Assembly (NCBI GenBank): GCA_963848355.1
Contig: CAWKDG010000012.1
Span: 558,001-622,000 of the forward strand
DNA length: 64,000 nucleotides
DNA from: CAWKDG01 sp963848355
Lineage (GTDB): Bacteria; Actinomycetota; Acidimicrobiia; Acidimicrobiales; UBA8190
Reading direction: 5' to 3'
This document shows positions 37,520 through 46,612 of this stretch, one piece after another; positions within the stretch are counted from its first letter, which is position 1; every line of letters begins with the position of its first letter. The notes beneath the pieces are model-generated. The model worked only from the letters and a program-made list of their open reading frames with translations, did no database searches and was not told the DNA's origin. The position numbers were made by a program, and so were the translations under genes.

Positions 37520-39087
37520 GACGGCATTGACCGAACCGGGGTCATCTCCTCGTCCTCGTAGGCGCGCATGCGCCCGAAGAGGTCCCGTAGCTGGCGGCGG
37601 CGACCTCGGTCATTGGCCAGGTTGACGAGCTCGAGGGGGTCCGAATTGTGGTCATACCACTCGTGGTCCTGGTCGTCGAAGGCGCAATCGACGTCGAAGA
37701 GCTTTCGCCCGGGGTCCCTCCCCCACAGGCCAGTGGACGGCTTCCCGCCGCCGACGCCGTAGTAGCGGGCGTACTTGGTCGTCCCGTCGAAGAATCCTCG
37801 CAATGCGTAGCGCACGTTGTTGAGGTTCTGCGTCTGAGCCGAGTCCTCCGCGAAAAGAACGTGATCGCGCACCGATGCCGTCGGGTCGGCCAGGACCGGG
37901 GAGAGATCGACGCCCTGAAGCGTCGAGTCACCGGCACTCGACGGATCGACGCCGGCCAGGGAGCAGATGGTGGCGGCCAGGTCGACGTGCGTCGCCAACG
38001 AGTCGGTCGCTGTGGCCGGCGCCGTCATCCCGGGAACCTTCACGTACAGGGGCACCCGCATGATCTCGTCGTAGACAAACGGACCCTTGGACCGAAGTCC
38101 GTGGGATCCGCACATGTCACCGTGATCCGACGTGAAGATCACGATGGTGTCGTCCCAGGCCCCGCTCTCCTCCAACGCGCCGAGGACCGTCCCGAGGCTC
38201 CGGTCGGCCAGGCGGTGGAGCTCGACGTAGTAATCGAGATGGCGCAGCCACGCCTTGGTGTCGGACGGGTCGATATACCCCCACAGCCCGTGCTGCTGGT
38301 CCCACCGCCACTGGCGGTGGGCTTCGGGCTTGGCGTGGAGGTCGTCGGAGAAATTGGGCGGCAACTCTTCGAACACCTCGTCATAGGACTCGCCGTAAAC
38401 CGGGAGGGCGTCATCGTCCTTCCAGGCGGCGCTCTCGAGGACGCGACGGATGCCGGCCACCTCCTCAGGGTGCCGCTCGGCGTACCCGGGTTGGTCCACC
38501 GGAAACCACATGACGTCATGAGGATTGACGAGGGCGACCGTGAGGAACCACGGCTGGGTCGTCGATCGGGAGCCGGTACCGGCGTTCGACCGAAGCCAGT
38601 GGGCCGCGTTCGAGGCGATGACCGGGTCGAAATGGACGCCGGTCCCGGCCCATCCCATGAAATGACGATCGTTTCCGTCCCAGTCACTGAACCCGTATCC
38701 CTCCATGTCGGGATGCGCGTCCTGGGAGAGGTGCCATTTGCCGATGTACGAGGAGCGATACCCGTGCGAGCGGAGCAGCGAGCCGAGCGTCGGCATCGAG
38801 GGGTCGAGCTCGACGTGCTCCGGCATGATCACGTTGTCGGTCACGCCGTGTCCGGGCAGGTAGCGCCCGGTCAGCAGACTGGCCCGGCTGGGTGAACAGG
38901 GGGACGAATGGGTGAAGTAGCTCGTGAACTCGAGGCCCTCGGCGATCAGACGATCGCGCCACGGGAGCGTCACCGACGGTGGCAGCCAGCCCCGCTGACG
39001 CTCCTGGTCCGAGACGACGAGGAGGACGTTCGGGCGCCGGGCCCCTCCTTGTGATCCCTGGGGGCGGGCCCTGTCCGGATCGACCAC
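37516..39087 (-). CDS. Type I sulfatase (formylglycine-dependent), cytoplasmic
   Basis: A 523-residue sulfatase or related hydrolase. The modification motif SSPCSPSRASLLTGR places the formylglycine Cys at residue 64 (C-x-P-x-R). Other family features: RPNVLLVVSDQER, KWHLSQDAHPDMEGYGFSDW, TIVIFTSDHGDMCGSHGL with the second metal-binding Asp and His, and KGPFVYDEIMRVPLYVK. No signal peptide is visible, so it probably acts in the cytosol. Activation needs a formylglycine-generating enzyme, not seen in this window. Complete frame. Confidence 0.88.
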   Translation of the reverse strand: MVDPDRARPQGSQGGARRPNVLLVVSDQERQRGWLPPSVTLPWRDRLIAEGLEFTSYFTHSSPCSPSRASLLTGRYLPGHGVTDNVIMPEHVELDPSMPTLGSLLRSHGYRSSYIGKWHLSQDAHPDMEGYGFSDWDGNDRHFMGWAGTGVHFDPVIASNAAHWLRSNAGTGSRSTTQPWFLTVALVNPHDVMWFPVDQPGYAERHPEEVAGIRRVLESAAWKDDDALPVYGESYDEVFEELPPNFSDDLHAKPEAHRQWRWDQQHGLWGYIDPSDTKAWLRHLDYYVELHRLADRSLGTVLGALEESGAWDDTIVIFTSDHGDMCGSHGLRSKGPFVYDEIMRVPLYVKVPGMTAPATATDSLATHVDLAATICSLAGVDPSSAGDSTLQGVDLSPVLADPTASVRDHVLFAEDSAQTQNLNNVRYALRGFFDGTTKYARYYGVGGGKPSTGLWGRDPGRKLFDVDCAFDDQDHEWYDHNSDPLELVNLANDRGRRRQLRDLFGRMRAYEDEEMTPVRSMPS

Positions 39088-39223
39088 GTCGGCGCCTTCC
39101 TCTCCCCGGCGCGTGGGGCCGGCTCCCGTGGACGGTAGCCCGCTCCAAGCAGCCGGACGGCCTGGCTACACTCCCGGATTCGTGGCCGGACCCAACCATT
39201 CCCCCCCTCCGGGTGATCGAGTC

Positions 39224-39664
39224 GTGGTGACCGAGGTCACGTCCGTGACGCCGGAGATCGTCGAGGCCCTGTCCACCCTGGTGCCCCAACTGTCCTCGTC
39301 GGCACCGCCGCCGACGCCCGCCGAGATCGCCGAGATCGCCGGCTCCCCGGCGACCGTGCTCCTCGTGGCGCGCGACGACAGCGGCACCATCGTGGGATCA
39401 CTCACACTGGTCGTGTTCCGGGCCCCCACGGGCCCACGGGCATGGATCGAGGACGTGGTCGTCGAGACCTCGACACGGGGCCAGGGCATCGGCGCCGCTC
39501 TCGTCGGCGAAGCGCTGGACCGCGCCGCGTCGGCGGGGGCACGCACGGTGGATCTCACGTCACGCCCCTCACGCGAGGCCGCCAACCGTCTGTATCTCCG
39601 ACTCGGATTCGAGCAGCGCACCACCAACGTCTACCGGTGGAGCGACGCACCCGGGAAGGGCTGA
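39224..39664 (+). CDS. GNAT-family N-acetyltransferase
   Basis: About 146 residues. Acetyl-CoA-binding motif A: IEDVVVETSTRGQGIGAALV; motif B: ANRLYLRLGFEQRTTNVYR. Strand motifs VLLVARDDSGTIVGSLTLVV precede. Starts at GTG 39224 or 39227; a GTG at 39182, ten bases after a TACACT hexamer (39167-39172), is an alternative leaderless start. Acceptor unknown. It begins 137 bases from the divergent sulfatase. Confidence 0.85.
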   Translation: MVTEVTSVTPEIVEALSTLVPQLSSSAPPPTPAEIAEIAGSPATVLLVARDDSGTIVGSLTLVVFRAPTGPRAWIEDVVVETSTRGQGIGAALVGEALDRAASAGARTVDLTSRPSREAANRLYLRLGFEQRTTNVYRWSDAPGKG

Positions 39665-39716
39665 CCTGAAGCCCTTCGACGTGGGCCGTGACTGGCATGG
39701 GTAGTCTCGCTCTCTG

Positions 39717-40825
39717 GTGACGACCTTCATCACACGATTCGACACGTCGGGCACGGGCGTCCGACTGGCCGTCAAAGACCTCATCGACATGGAGGGGGTT
39801 CCCACCACGGCCGGCAGCAGGGCCGTGGCCGATCAGGCCGCGCCGGCCCTCATCGATGCGGCCTGCATGGCCGGCGCCCGGGCCGCCGGGGCCCGCATCG
39901 TCGGCCGCACGAACCTCCATGAGCTCGCCCTCGGCGTGACCGGGGTCAACCCGTGGTTCGGAACTCCGGTTAATCCCCTCGACCCCGCCCGAGTGCCCGG
40001 CGGGTCATCCAGTGGTTCAGCCGTCGCCGTGGCCACGGGGGAGGCGGACGTCGCCTTCGGAAGCGATACAGGCGGGTCGGTGCGGATCCCGGCGGCGTGT
40101 TGCGGCACGACCGGATTGAAGACGACATGGGGCCGGATCCCCCTCGAGGGGGTGTGGCCCCTCTCGCCCAGCTTCGACACCGTCGGACCCATGGCCCGTG
40201 ACGTCCGCGGTCTCGAGATCGGCATGGCTCTGCTCGAGCCCGGCTTCGCCGCCGCCGCCCCGGTCGCCTGGCGGGTGGGACGGGTCCGATTGGAGGCCGA
40301 CCCCAGGATCGACGCCGCCCTCGACCGCGCCCTGGCGGCGACGGGATGGGAGGTCACCGACGTCGACATGCCCGAATGGGACTCCGTCTCCACCACCGGC
40401 GGCCTCCTCCTCGTGGCCGAGGCGTGGAAGACGAATCAGGTCCTGGCCGAGACGCGAGGCGACGCCATCGGTGACGACGTCCTCGCCCGTCTGCACCTCG
40501 GGCGCGACCTGTCGGACCCTGTCTCACTGAAGGGCGCACAGTCGGCGCAGCGGCTGTGGTGCCGCCGGATGGATGCCACCTTCGACCGCTTCGATCTCCT
40601 GGTCATGCCGACGCTGACGATCCTTCCCCCCTCTTCGAGGACGCCGACGACCTGCTGGTGGCGCGCTGCACCCTGCCGGTCAACCTGGCCGGGGTCCCCG
40701 CTCTCGCTCTACCCGTCCCGGCCGAGGGAGATCTGCCCGCCAGCATGCAGTTAGTGGCTCAGAAGAACGGCGAGGAGACCCTGGTAGCAGCCGGTCTCGT
40801 CGTGGAGGCTGCATCGTCCTCCTGA
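39717..40825 (+). CDS. Amidase-signature-family amidase (one frameshift)
   Basis: About 368 residues. The Ser-cisSer-Lys triad context is intact: LAVKDLID (Lys20), GGSSSGSAVAVATGEADVAF (96-115) and GSDTGGSVRIPAACCG (nucleophile Ser121). A frame change near 40630 leads to the C-terminus DADDLLVARCTLPVNLAGVP and LPASMQLVAQKNGEETL. Shorter than the 450-500-residue norm, lacking the usual N-terminal helices. The GTG at 39717 is ten bases after a TAGTCT hexamer (39702-39707), suggesting a leaderless transcript. Substrate amide unknown. Confidence 0.82.
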
Positions 40826-40837
40826 ACCGACGGTCGC

Positions 40838-41183
40838 TCAGTCCCCCGTCGGCGGCGCGAGGGCGGACGACGACCTCGGAGCGCTCGGGGTGGTCCGGAT
40901 CGAGGCGGATGTCGTGCAGATCGTCATCGGGGGGATCGCCCGCCGCCTCCTGGACGATGGCCACCTCGTTGTCCGTTCGGCCGTAGATGGCGTCGCGCAG
41001 GCCGAGCATGGCGGCACCGAGGACGCTGCCCACAGGGTGGCTCCTCCACGCCGCCAGCCTCGGCCCCGGGTCGGCGGCGTCGCCGGGGTCGGTGGCCTCC
41101 AGCCACGCCAGCCACTGGTCGTCGGTCCAATCCTCGGGATCGTCCGGTGGCTCCGCCGGCCCCTTTGGCGGTGACGCTGTCAT
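40838..41183 (-). CDS. Hypothetical acidic protein
   Basis: About 114 residues. Acidic N-terminal half (EPPDDPEDWTDDQWLAWLEA), then HPVGSVLGAAMLGLRDAIYG and VQEAAGDPPDDDLHDIRLDP, ending near SEVVVRPR. A frame change just after that reaches a TGA at 40838, before the convergent amidase gene; without it the frame runs on through the amidase and makes unlikely sequence. No family recognised. ATG at 41183, or a GTG four codons upstream. Confidence 0.6.
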
Positions 41184-41240
41184 GACCTCCACGGTACCGG
41201 CCGCACCCGACAGCGGGGACGGCACCAGGATCACGCCCCC

Positions 41241-42551
41241 TCAGGCCGGTGTCGGGCCGCCGGGTGGTTCATGGCCGCGCGTGTCGGGGCTGCGGTCGTC
41301 CATGGGGCGGCTCGCCTCGTCGTTCTCACCCGACGCGTCGACACGTCGGCGCCACGCCGCTTCGGCGCGGACGACCACCTCGCGCATGGGCAATCCCGTC
41401 AGCGCCGCCGCACGGGCGGCGTCGGCCTGCTCGACCTTGACCCGGCCCGGGCTCACCTTGACCCGAACAGCGACGCCTTGGACCTCGACCTCGTCCATGG
41501 ACCGCGAGGCCGGCCAACGTTCCTGAGAGGTGGCCCGCACCCCGAGGCTTCCCGTCTCGGCCCGCAAAACCCCTCGCACGGCGGGAACCAGAGCCGGATC
41601 GACGAGGGCGCTGACGGTATGACCGGGACGGCCCTTCTTCATGATCACCGGTGTGATCCATGCGTCGAGGGCGCCGGCGTCGAGCAACGCCTGCAACGCG
41701 TGGGAGAGCGTCTCCCCCGTGGCGTCATCGAGATTCGCCTCCAGAACGACGACGGGCTGACCGGGCATTTCCGCCGCCATCGACTCCCCCACCACCACCT
41801 GCGTGCAGTTGGGGAGGCCGTCGATCTCGCGACTCCCGGCGCCAAACCCCGTGGCGGCGATCCGCATGGGGGGAAGGGGCCCGAAGGCGCTGGCCATGGA
41901 GGCCAAGATGGCCGCGCCGGTCGGGGTGGTGAGCTCCACGGCCACGTCTCTCCCCCACGTCGGCACGCCTTCGAGCAGGCGGACAACGGCGGGAGACGGG
42001 TTGGGCAGGAAGCCGTGGGCGGTGCGCACCGTGCCCGTCCCGGTGGCGACAGCCGACGATGTCACTTCGTCGACACCGAGAATCTCGAGGGCCGCCGCCG
42101 TGCCCACCACGTCGATGATCGAGTCGTGACCCCCGACCTCATGGAAGTGGACCTGGGCCGACGGACGCCGGTGCAGCCGGCCCTCGACGTCGGCCAAGGC
42201 GGCAAACGTGGCCAGAGCACGACGGGCCACGCGACGGGGAAGCCGGGCCTCTTCCACCAACCCCACGATGTGCGAGTGCGTGCGCACGACGACGTCGTCG
42301 GTCACCTCCACGACCGCCCGCGTGGCGGCGACCCCGGCACGGAGAACGGGCTCGGGGTGAAGACGCCAGCCGCGAAACGGCAGGCGGTGCAGGAGGCCGA
42401 GAACCTCCTCGAGGTCGGCACCGGCGTCGAGGAGGCTACCGAGGGCCATGTCCCCGGCGATGCCGGCGAAGCAGTGGAACCACGCGATCGTCGACACCGG
42501 AGGGGCGGCGGTGTCGTCGGTCACCCCGTCGGGCGCGTCGGCCACGCTCAC
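41241..42551 (-). CDS. larC: LarC, nickel insertion protein for the pincer cofactor
   Basis: A 436-residue protein that inserts nickel into the pyridinium-dithiocarboxylate mononucleotide cofactor of lactate racemase-type enzymes. Family words: AWFHCFAGIAGDMALGSLLD near the start, VHFHEVGGHDSIIDVVGTAA, LPNPSPAVVRLLEGVP, ELTTPTGAAILASMA, VVLEANLDDATGETLSHAL and ITPVIMKKGRPGHTVSAL. The GTG at 42551 overlaps the larB stop (GTGA), so the two are coupled. larA and larE are not in the window. Confidence 0.92.
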   Translation of the reverse strand: MSVADAPDGVTDDTAAPPVSTIAWFHCFAGIAGDMALGSLLDAGADLEEVLGLLHRLPFRGWRLHPEPVLRAGVAATRAVVEVTDDVVVRTHSHIVGLVEEARLPRRVARRALATFAALADVEGRLHRRPSAQVHFHEVGGHDSIIDVVGTAAALEILGVDEVTSSAVATGTGTVRTAHGFLPNPSPAVVRLLEGVPTWGRDVAVELTTPTGAAILASMASAFGPLPPMRIAATGFGAGSREIDGLPNCTQVVVGESMAAEMPGQPVVVLEANLDDATGETLSHALQALLDAGALDAWITPVIMKKGRPGHTVSALVDPALVPAVRGVLRAETGSLGVRATSQERWPASRSMDEVEVQGVAVRVKVSPGRVKVEQADAARAAALTGLPMREVVVRAEAAWRRRVDASGENDEASRPMDDRSPDTRGHEPPGGPTPA

Positions 42552-43298
42552 GGCAGGATCCGGGCCACGGCGCAGGCGGCACCGAATCCGTTGTCGATCC
42601 CCACGACCGTCAGTCCGGCGGCGCATGACGCGTGCATGGCGAGCAGGGCGGTGATCCCCTCGAGGGCGGCGCCGTACCCGGTCGAGACGGGCACGGCCAC
42701 GATCGGGGCCGGGCTGATCCCTCCCACCAGGCTGGCCAGTGCTCCCTCCATTCCGGCCACCACGACGACGGCATCCGCCTCCGCCAGCTCGTCGACCGAC
42801 GCCAGGAGACGATGGACGCCGGCGACACCACAGTCGGCCAGGACGGTCGGGGGCAGACCGTACGCGCGCAACACGGCCACGCACTCGTCGGCCACGGGGA
42901 GGTCGGCCGTCCCCGCCGTGACGACCACCACGCGCCCGGGCCGCAGGGGGGCCGGGCGCCACACGACCGTGGCCAGCGACCCGGTGGTCGTCACCTCACC
43001 CTCGGATGCAACCCCGATCGCCGCCTCCACCTGAGCCGGGTCGGCGCGGGTCAACAGAACCGGCCCACTGTCCGGCTCGGACAGGAGCTCGCGCACGATC
43101 AGGGCACACTGCTCCGGTGTCTTCCCCGGCGCGTACACCGCCTCGCCCACCCGCTGACGCAAGCGGCGGTGATGGTCGACCCGGGCGAATCCGAGATCGG
43201 CGAAGGGAAGGCGCCGTAGGCGCGCCGACGGCGTCATCGGGCGCAACGACGCCGGAACGGACATCGTCGAGAAGTTGGCGTAGGGCGGGCTCGTCCAT
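42548..43298 (-). CDS. larB: LarB, pyridinium-3,5-biscarboxylate mononucleotide synthase (N-terminal frameshift)
   Basis: About 250 residues. LarB carboxylates nicotinic acid adenine dinucleotide at the first step of pincer-cofactor synthesis; its C-terminal half resembles PurE. Visible: RLRRLPFADLGFARVDHHR, YAPGKTPEQCALIVRELL, VVTAGTADLPVADECVAVL, DCGVAGVHRLLASVDEL and VVVAGMEGALASLVGG. The expected N-terminus MDEPALRQLLDDVRSGVV is in a second frame, joined near 43240. ATG at 43298, three bases after the probable transcription start (nearly leaderless). Divergent from pheA. Confidence 0.9.
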
Positions 43299-43305
43299 GG
43301 TCGCC

Positions 43306-43313
43306 ACTATCCT
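43306..43313. promoter_or_regulatory. Overlapping divergent -10 elements of larB and pheA
   Basis: ACTATCCT holds TATCCT (43308-43313, plus strand) nine bases before the pheA ATG, and GATAGT (43311-43306, minus strand) eight bases before the larB ATG. The two promoters would face away from the same eight bases and give nearly leaderless mRNAs. Confidence 0.45.
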
Positions 43314-43321
43314 GCCCGGAC

Positions 43322-44297
43322 ATGGACCTACCTGCGACCCCCCAGGGCGATCGGGGTCCGGGGACGGATCCAGGCACGATCGCCTTCCTGGGCCCGGCGG
43401 GCACCTTCACCGAGGAGGCGCTGTTCACCCAGCCCGACTACGCCTCGAGAACGGTGCTCCCCTTCGGGGGCCTCCCCGAGGTGCTCGATGCCGTGCACAC
43501 CGGATCGGCCGATCTCGCCTTCGTTCCCATCGAGAATTCCATCGAGGGAACCGTGAACGCCATCGTCGACAGTCTCGCCTTCGATGTCGATCTCCTCATC
43601 CAGCGAGAAGTGGTCCTCGACGTCCACATGCAGCTGATGGCGCCGCCCGGGTTCGGCCATGACGTCCATCACCCGTGTCATGTCGTTTCCCCACGCCAGT
43701 GGACAATGCCGCCGCTTCCTGGCCGACGAGCTCCCCGACGTCGAGGTCGTCCCCACCAACTCCACCGCCGAGGCCGCTCGGATCGTGGGCGAAGAACGAC
43801 GACCGGACACGGCCGCTCTGGCTCCACGCCTCGCCGCCGAGCTCTACGGCCTTGACATCCTGGCGTCGGCCGTCGAGGACCACCCGGACAACCAGACGCG
43901 CTTCGTCGCCCTGGCGACGAACGGTATCCCGGCACCGACGGGACACGACAAGACGAGCATCGTCTGCTTTCAACGCGAGGACCGACCGGGGAGCCTTCAC
44001 GCCATTCTCAGTGAGTTCGCGGCGCGCAGCATCAACCTGACCAAGCTGGAGTCTCGGCCGACGAAGCGGGGACTCGGTGACTACTGTTTTCTGATCGATC
44101 TCTCGGGGCACCTGGCCCACGAGGTCGTCGCCGACTGTCTCAGGGTCCTCCATGCCGAGCTCGCCGGGGTCAAGTTCCTCGGCTCCTACCCCGCCGCCGG
44201 TGAGCACGGTGCGGCCGCTCGCGAGCAGGCGGGACTGGCATGGCGCGAAGCGGACGAATGGATCCGGTCATTGCGGAGCCAGATCGCCGGTCCCTGA
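43322..44297 (+). CDS. pheA: Prephenate dehydratase with ACT domain (one frameshift)
   Basis: About 324 residues. It converts prephenate to phenylpyruvate in phenylalanine synthesis. Catalytic domain: TIAFLGPAGTFTEEALF, DLAFVPIENSIEGTVNAIVD, LLIQREVVLDVHMQLMAPPG; after a frame change near 43665, VVPTNSTAEAARIV, ALAPRLAAELYGLDILA and the TRF motif DNQTRFVALA. The ACT regulatory domain follows (about 225-300) with the Phe-binding ESRP motif in NLTKLESRPTKRGLGDYC. Allosteric inhibition by phenylalanine is expected. ATG at 43322 behind a TATCCT hexamer. Confidence 0.92.
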
Positions 44298-44355
44298 CGT
44301 CGGCGCGCGCGGTGTGGTTCGGGAGCGGAACGAGCCGCACTACCCTGGACCCTTC

Positions 44356-44439
44356 GGAGGGATGGCAGAGCGGACGAATGCGAGGCTCTTGAAAAGCCTT
44401 GGCCCACAAGGCCCGGGGGTTCGAATCCCCCTCCCTCCG
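44356..44439 (+). tRNA. tRNA-Ser, anticodon UGA (integration target)
   Basis: Acceptor stem GGAGGGA (44356-44362) pairs with TCCCTCC (44432-44438), discriminator G. Anticodon stem-loop AGGCTCTTGAAAAGCCT gives anticodon TGA; the variable arm and T-arm GGGGGTTCGAATCCCCC are normal. Its 3' 52 bases are part of the 55-bp direct repeat at the element ends. The gene stays intact after integration because the element brings its own copy of the 3' end. Confidence 0.95.
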
Positions 44440-44442
44440 CAG
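44388..44442 (+). repeat. attL: 55-bp core repeat inside tRNA-Ser
   Basis: Identical over 55 bases to 53571-53625, from CTTGAAAAGCC in the anticodon loop through CCTCCGCAG just after the tRNA. The flanking bases differ (T/A on the left, G/C on the right), so 55 bases is the exact length. This is the integrase-proximal attachment site. Confidence 0.92.
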
Positions 44443-44492
44443 GTCAGAGGGTGTTTCTGATACTGGGGCTTCCCTCCGGACTCGGCTCCTCA

Positions 44493-44512
44493 GTCCATAA
44501 TCTGTCCATAAT
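44493..44512. repeat. Left arm-type integrase sites
   Basis: Two direct copies of GTCCATAAT at 44493-44501 and 44504-44512, eleven bases apart, between attL and the integrase start. The same pair occurs near attR (53446-53466). Position, pairing and AT-richness fit arm-binding sites of a lambda-type tyrosine recombinase. Confidence 0.65.
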
Positions 44513-44540
44513 CCGACACCCCTCCTCGTAGCCTCTGTCC

Positions 44541-45692
44541 ATGCAGGGCAGCATGCGGGAACGGCGGCCGGGGGTGTGGCAGATCCGGGTCTGCGCGGGC
44601 CGCGATCCGTCCACCCGACGGTTCCGGTACGTGACCCGGACCGTGCAGGGCGGCAAACGCGACGCACAGCGAGCGGCGGCCAAGTTGGTGTCAGCCGTCG
44701 AGATGGGCATGCTGCCGGCGGCCCGAGGAACGGTGGCCCAACTTCTTGAGCAATGGATGGCCCATATCGAAGCCCAGGGCCGGGCGGTCTCCACCTTGTC
44801 CCGTTACCGCTCGGCCATCCGGGCCAACATCGTGCCCGTTCTCGGTGACCTGCAACTGGCGCAGCTCACCGCGGCTGACATCGACGCCTTCTACGCCGGA
44901 CTCTTGAAGACAGGGCTGAACCCGCTTTCAGTGCGCAAGTGCCACGCCATCTTGTCGGCGTCATGCCGGCAAGCCGTTCGATGGGGCTGGATTGACCGGA
45001 GCCCGGTGGAGCGTTCTTCACCACCATCGCAACGCAGTCGTGAGATTGTGCCACCCACGATCGATGAACTCCGTCTTTTGCTGCGGACGGCGGAGGAGTC
45101 CAATCCCGAGTTGGCGGCGCTCATCTTTGTGGCCGCCACCACCGGATGTCGACGCGGGGAGCTCTGCGGGCTGCGATGGTCGGACATCGACCTCGTCAGT
45201 CACACCGTCGTCGTCCGTCGTTCCATTGCCGACGCCGACGGCAAGGTGTCCATCAAAGGCACGAAGACTCACCAGGCCCGACGGCTCTCTCTCGACCCAG
45301 CCACCGCCGAGGTCCTCCGACATCACCGCTCGTTGGTGGAGGTTCGGGCCATAGCGGCCGAGACCACTCTCTTCGGCGATGCCTATGTCTGGTCACAGAT
45401 GCTCGATGGCTCGGCCCCGTACCGACCGGATCGGGTGACCGGTATTTTCCGCAACCTCACGGAACGCCTGGGCATGACGCACGTGACGTTCCACACACTG
45501 CGCCACTTCGCCGCCACTGCCCTGGCCGGCACAGGTGTGTCGGTGCGTACCATCGCTGGCCGCCTCGGCCACTCCAATCCGAACCTGACGTTACGGACGT
45601 ACGCCCACTTTCTCGAAGCGGCCGACCGCGATGCGGCTGCCGCCCTCCAAGCTGTTACCGAACAGTTGATGGCGTTGCCAGAACCGTCTTAG
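44541..45692 (+). CDS. int: Tyrosine site-specific recombinase (integrase)
   Basis: A 383-residue integrase. N-terminal arm-binding domain (1-60), core-binding SAM-like domain (about 64-150), catalytic domain (172-375). Catalytic residues: Arg204 (TGCRRGELCGLRW), a Lys near 242 in the beta hairpin (KGTKTHQARRL), His318 and Arg321 (HTLRHFAATALA), His344 (GRLGHSNPNLTLRTY) and nucleophile Tyr354. All are present, so the enzyme should be active. It lies 100 bases from attL and reads into the element. The ATG at 44541 is the start of similarity to actinobacterial integrases (RERRPGVWQIRV). Confidence 0.95.
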   Translation: MQGSMRERRPGVWQIRVCAGRDPSTRRFRYVTRTVQGGKRDAQRAAAKLVSAVEMGMLPAARGTVAQLLEQWMAHIEAQGRAVSTLSRYRSAIRANIVPVLGDLQLAQLTAADIDAFYAGLLKTGLNPLSVRKCHAILSASCRQAVRWGWIDRSPVERSSPPSQRSREIVPPTIDELRLLLRTAEESNPELAALIFVAATTGCRRGELCGLRWSDIDLVSHTVVVRRSIADADGKVSIKGTKTHQARRLSLDPATAEVLRHHRSLVEVRAIAAETTLFGDAYVWSQMLDGSAPYRPDRVTGIFRNLTERLGMTHVTFHTLRHFAATALAGTGVSVRTIAGRLGHSNPNLTLRTYAHFLEAADRDAAAALQAVTEQLMALPEPS

Positions 45693-45718
45693 GGCTTGCT
45701 CAGGCGATTCGCTCAACC

Positions 45719-46000
45719 TTAGGTCGCCGGGTCTCCAGCGAGCAGGCGCTCGAGGGCGGCACGAGCCACCACGATGCGTCGGCCAAGGCGAACGGTGGGT
45801 ATCCGGCCCTGGGCCGCAAGTTCGTAGCCAAGCGATCTCGAGATGCCCAGAAGATTGGACACCTCCTCGATGCTGAGCGCCAACCGATCGACCTCGGCTC
45901 CCCTGCTTCCGGTGACAGCGCTTCCCTGATTCTCCGGCACTTCTTCGCCAGTATCCTGCCGCACCGCCGGCGGCGGTTTGGCGTCAGACGACGTGCTCAT
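45719..46000 (-). CDS. xis: Excisionase-family DNA-binding protein
   Basis: About 93 residues. The first 40 are disordered; then comes the HTH_17/excisionase fold: LSIEEVSNLLGISRSLGYEL, AAQGRIPTVRLGRRIVVARA, ALERLLAG. The RSLGYEL word differs slightly from the usual R-x-x-x-Y. It is convergent with int and likely directs excision. ATG at 46000 chosen over an earlier one at 46051 because GAGGGGACC lies upstream. Confidence 0.85.
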   Translation of the reverse strand: MSTSSDAKPPPAVRQDTGEEVPENQGSAVTGSRGAEVDRLALSIEEVSNLLGISRSLGYELAAQGRIPTVRLGRRIVVARAALERLLAGDPAT

Positions 46001-46161
46001 ATCTAACGGTCCCCTCGTGCCGGGCGTCGGTTGTCGACAAACGCCTGACATCTACACGCGGCGACTTAGCCTTTGAAGGCTCGCCGCTTTGTCCTCACCA
46101 CTCCCTCCCCGGCCCGGGGGATCCCATTCTCGTGCGACTGAACTCTCTTAGTTTTTTTAGT

Positions 46162-46180
46162 AGTATACGCATAGTGTCAA
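46162..46180. promoter_or_regulatory. Possible operator/promoter between xis and XRE genes
   Basis: The AT-rich stretch contains an imperfect palindrome AGTATACGCATAGT (46162-46175) and, on the minus strand, TTGACA at 46180-46175. It is the only such patch in the divergent gap, so it is the best candidate for autoregulation by the XRE protein. No clean -10 partner for the minus-strand TTGACA. Confidence 0.4.
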
Positions 46181-46205
46181 GGGCTGGTCAGCGGTAGCGG
46201 CGCTC

Positions 46206-46580
46206 GTGGATTTCGGACAACGACTTGCGGCGCTACGCCGAGATCGCGATCTCACCCAGGCCGTGTTGGCCGATCGTGCGGGCATCCACCCCTCCCAACT
46301 CCACCGCTACGAGGCGGGTACCGCCCAGCCCACCCTGGACACGCTCCGACGTCTCGCTGTGGCGCTTTCCGTCAGCACCGACGCTTTGGTGTTCGCTGAC
46401 GACGTGCACACCCTGGTGGAGGGCCGGCTGAGGTCCGCCTTTGAGACCACCGCGTACCTGTCGGAGCACGAGCAGGCCGTGATCGCCGAAGTCATTGAAG
46501 CCTTCGTGGCCGCCAATGTGGCCAAATCCCGTCCCAACCGACGCCGGGGCCCCGTTCCGAAGAAACAAGGATCGCGCTAA
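46206..46580 (+). CDS. XRE-family transcriptional regulator
   Basis: A 124-residue protein. HTH_3 domain at 3-58: FGQRLAALRRDRDLTQAVLA, DRAGIHPSQLHRYEAGTAQP, LDTLRRLAVALSVSTDALV. The C-terminal half (LSEHEQAVIAEVIEAFVAAN) is helical and ends basic (SRPNRRRGPVPKKQGSR). The GTG at 46206 starts the domain. Likely controls excision and replication genes of the element; divergent from xis and convergent with rep. Confidence 0.87.
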   Translation: MDFGQRLAALRRDRDLTQAVLADRAGIHPSQLHRYEAGTAQPTLDTLRRLAVALSVSTDALVFADDVHTLVEGRLRSAFETTAYLSEHEQAVIAEVIEAFVAANVAKSRPNRRRGPVPKKQGSR

Positions 46581-46612
46581 GGCGTTGTTCGACCGCGTGC
46601 AATGCGTCGGCG

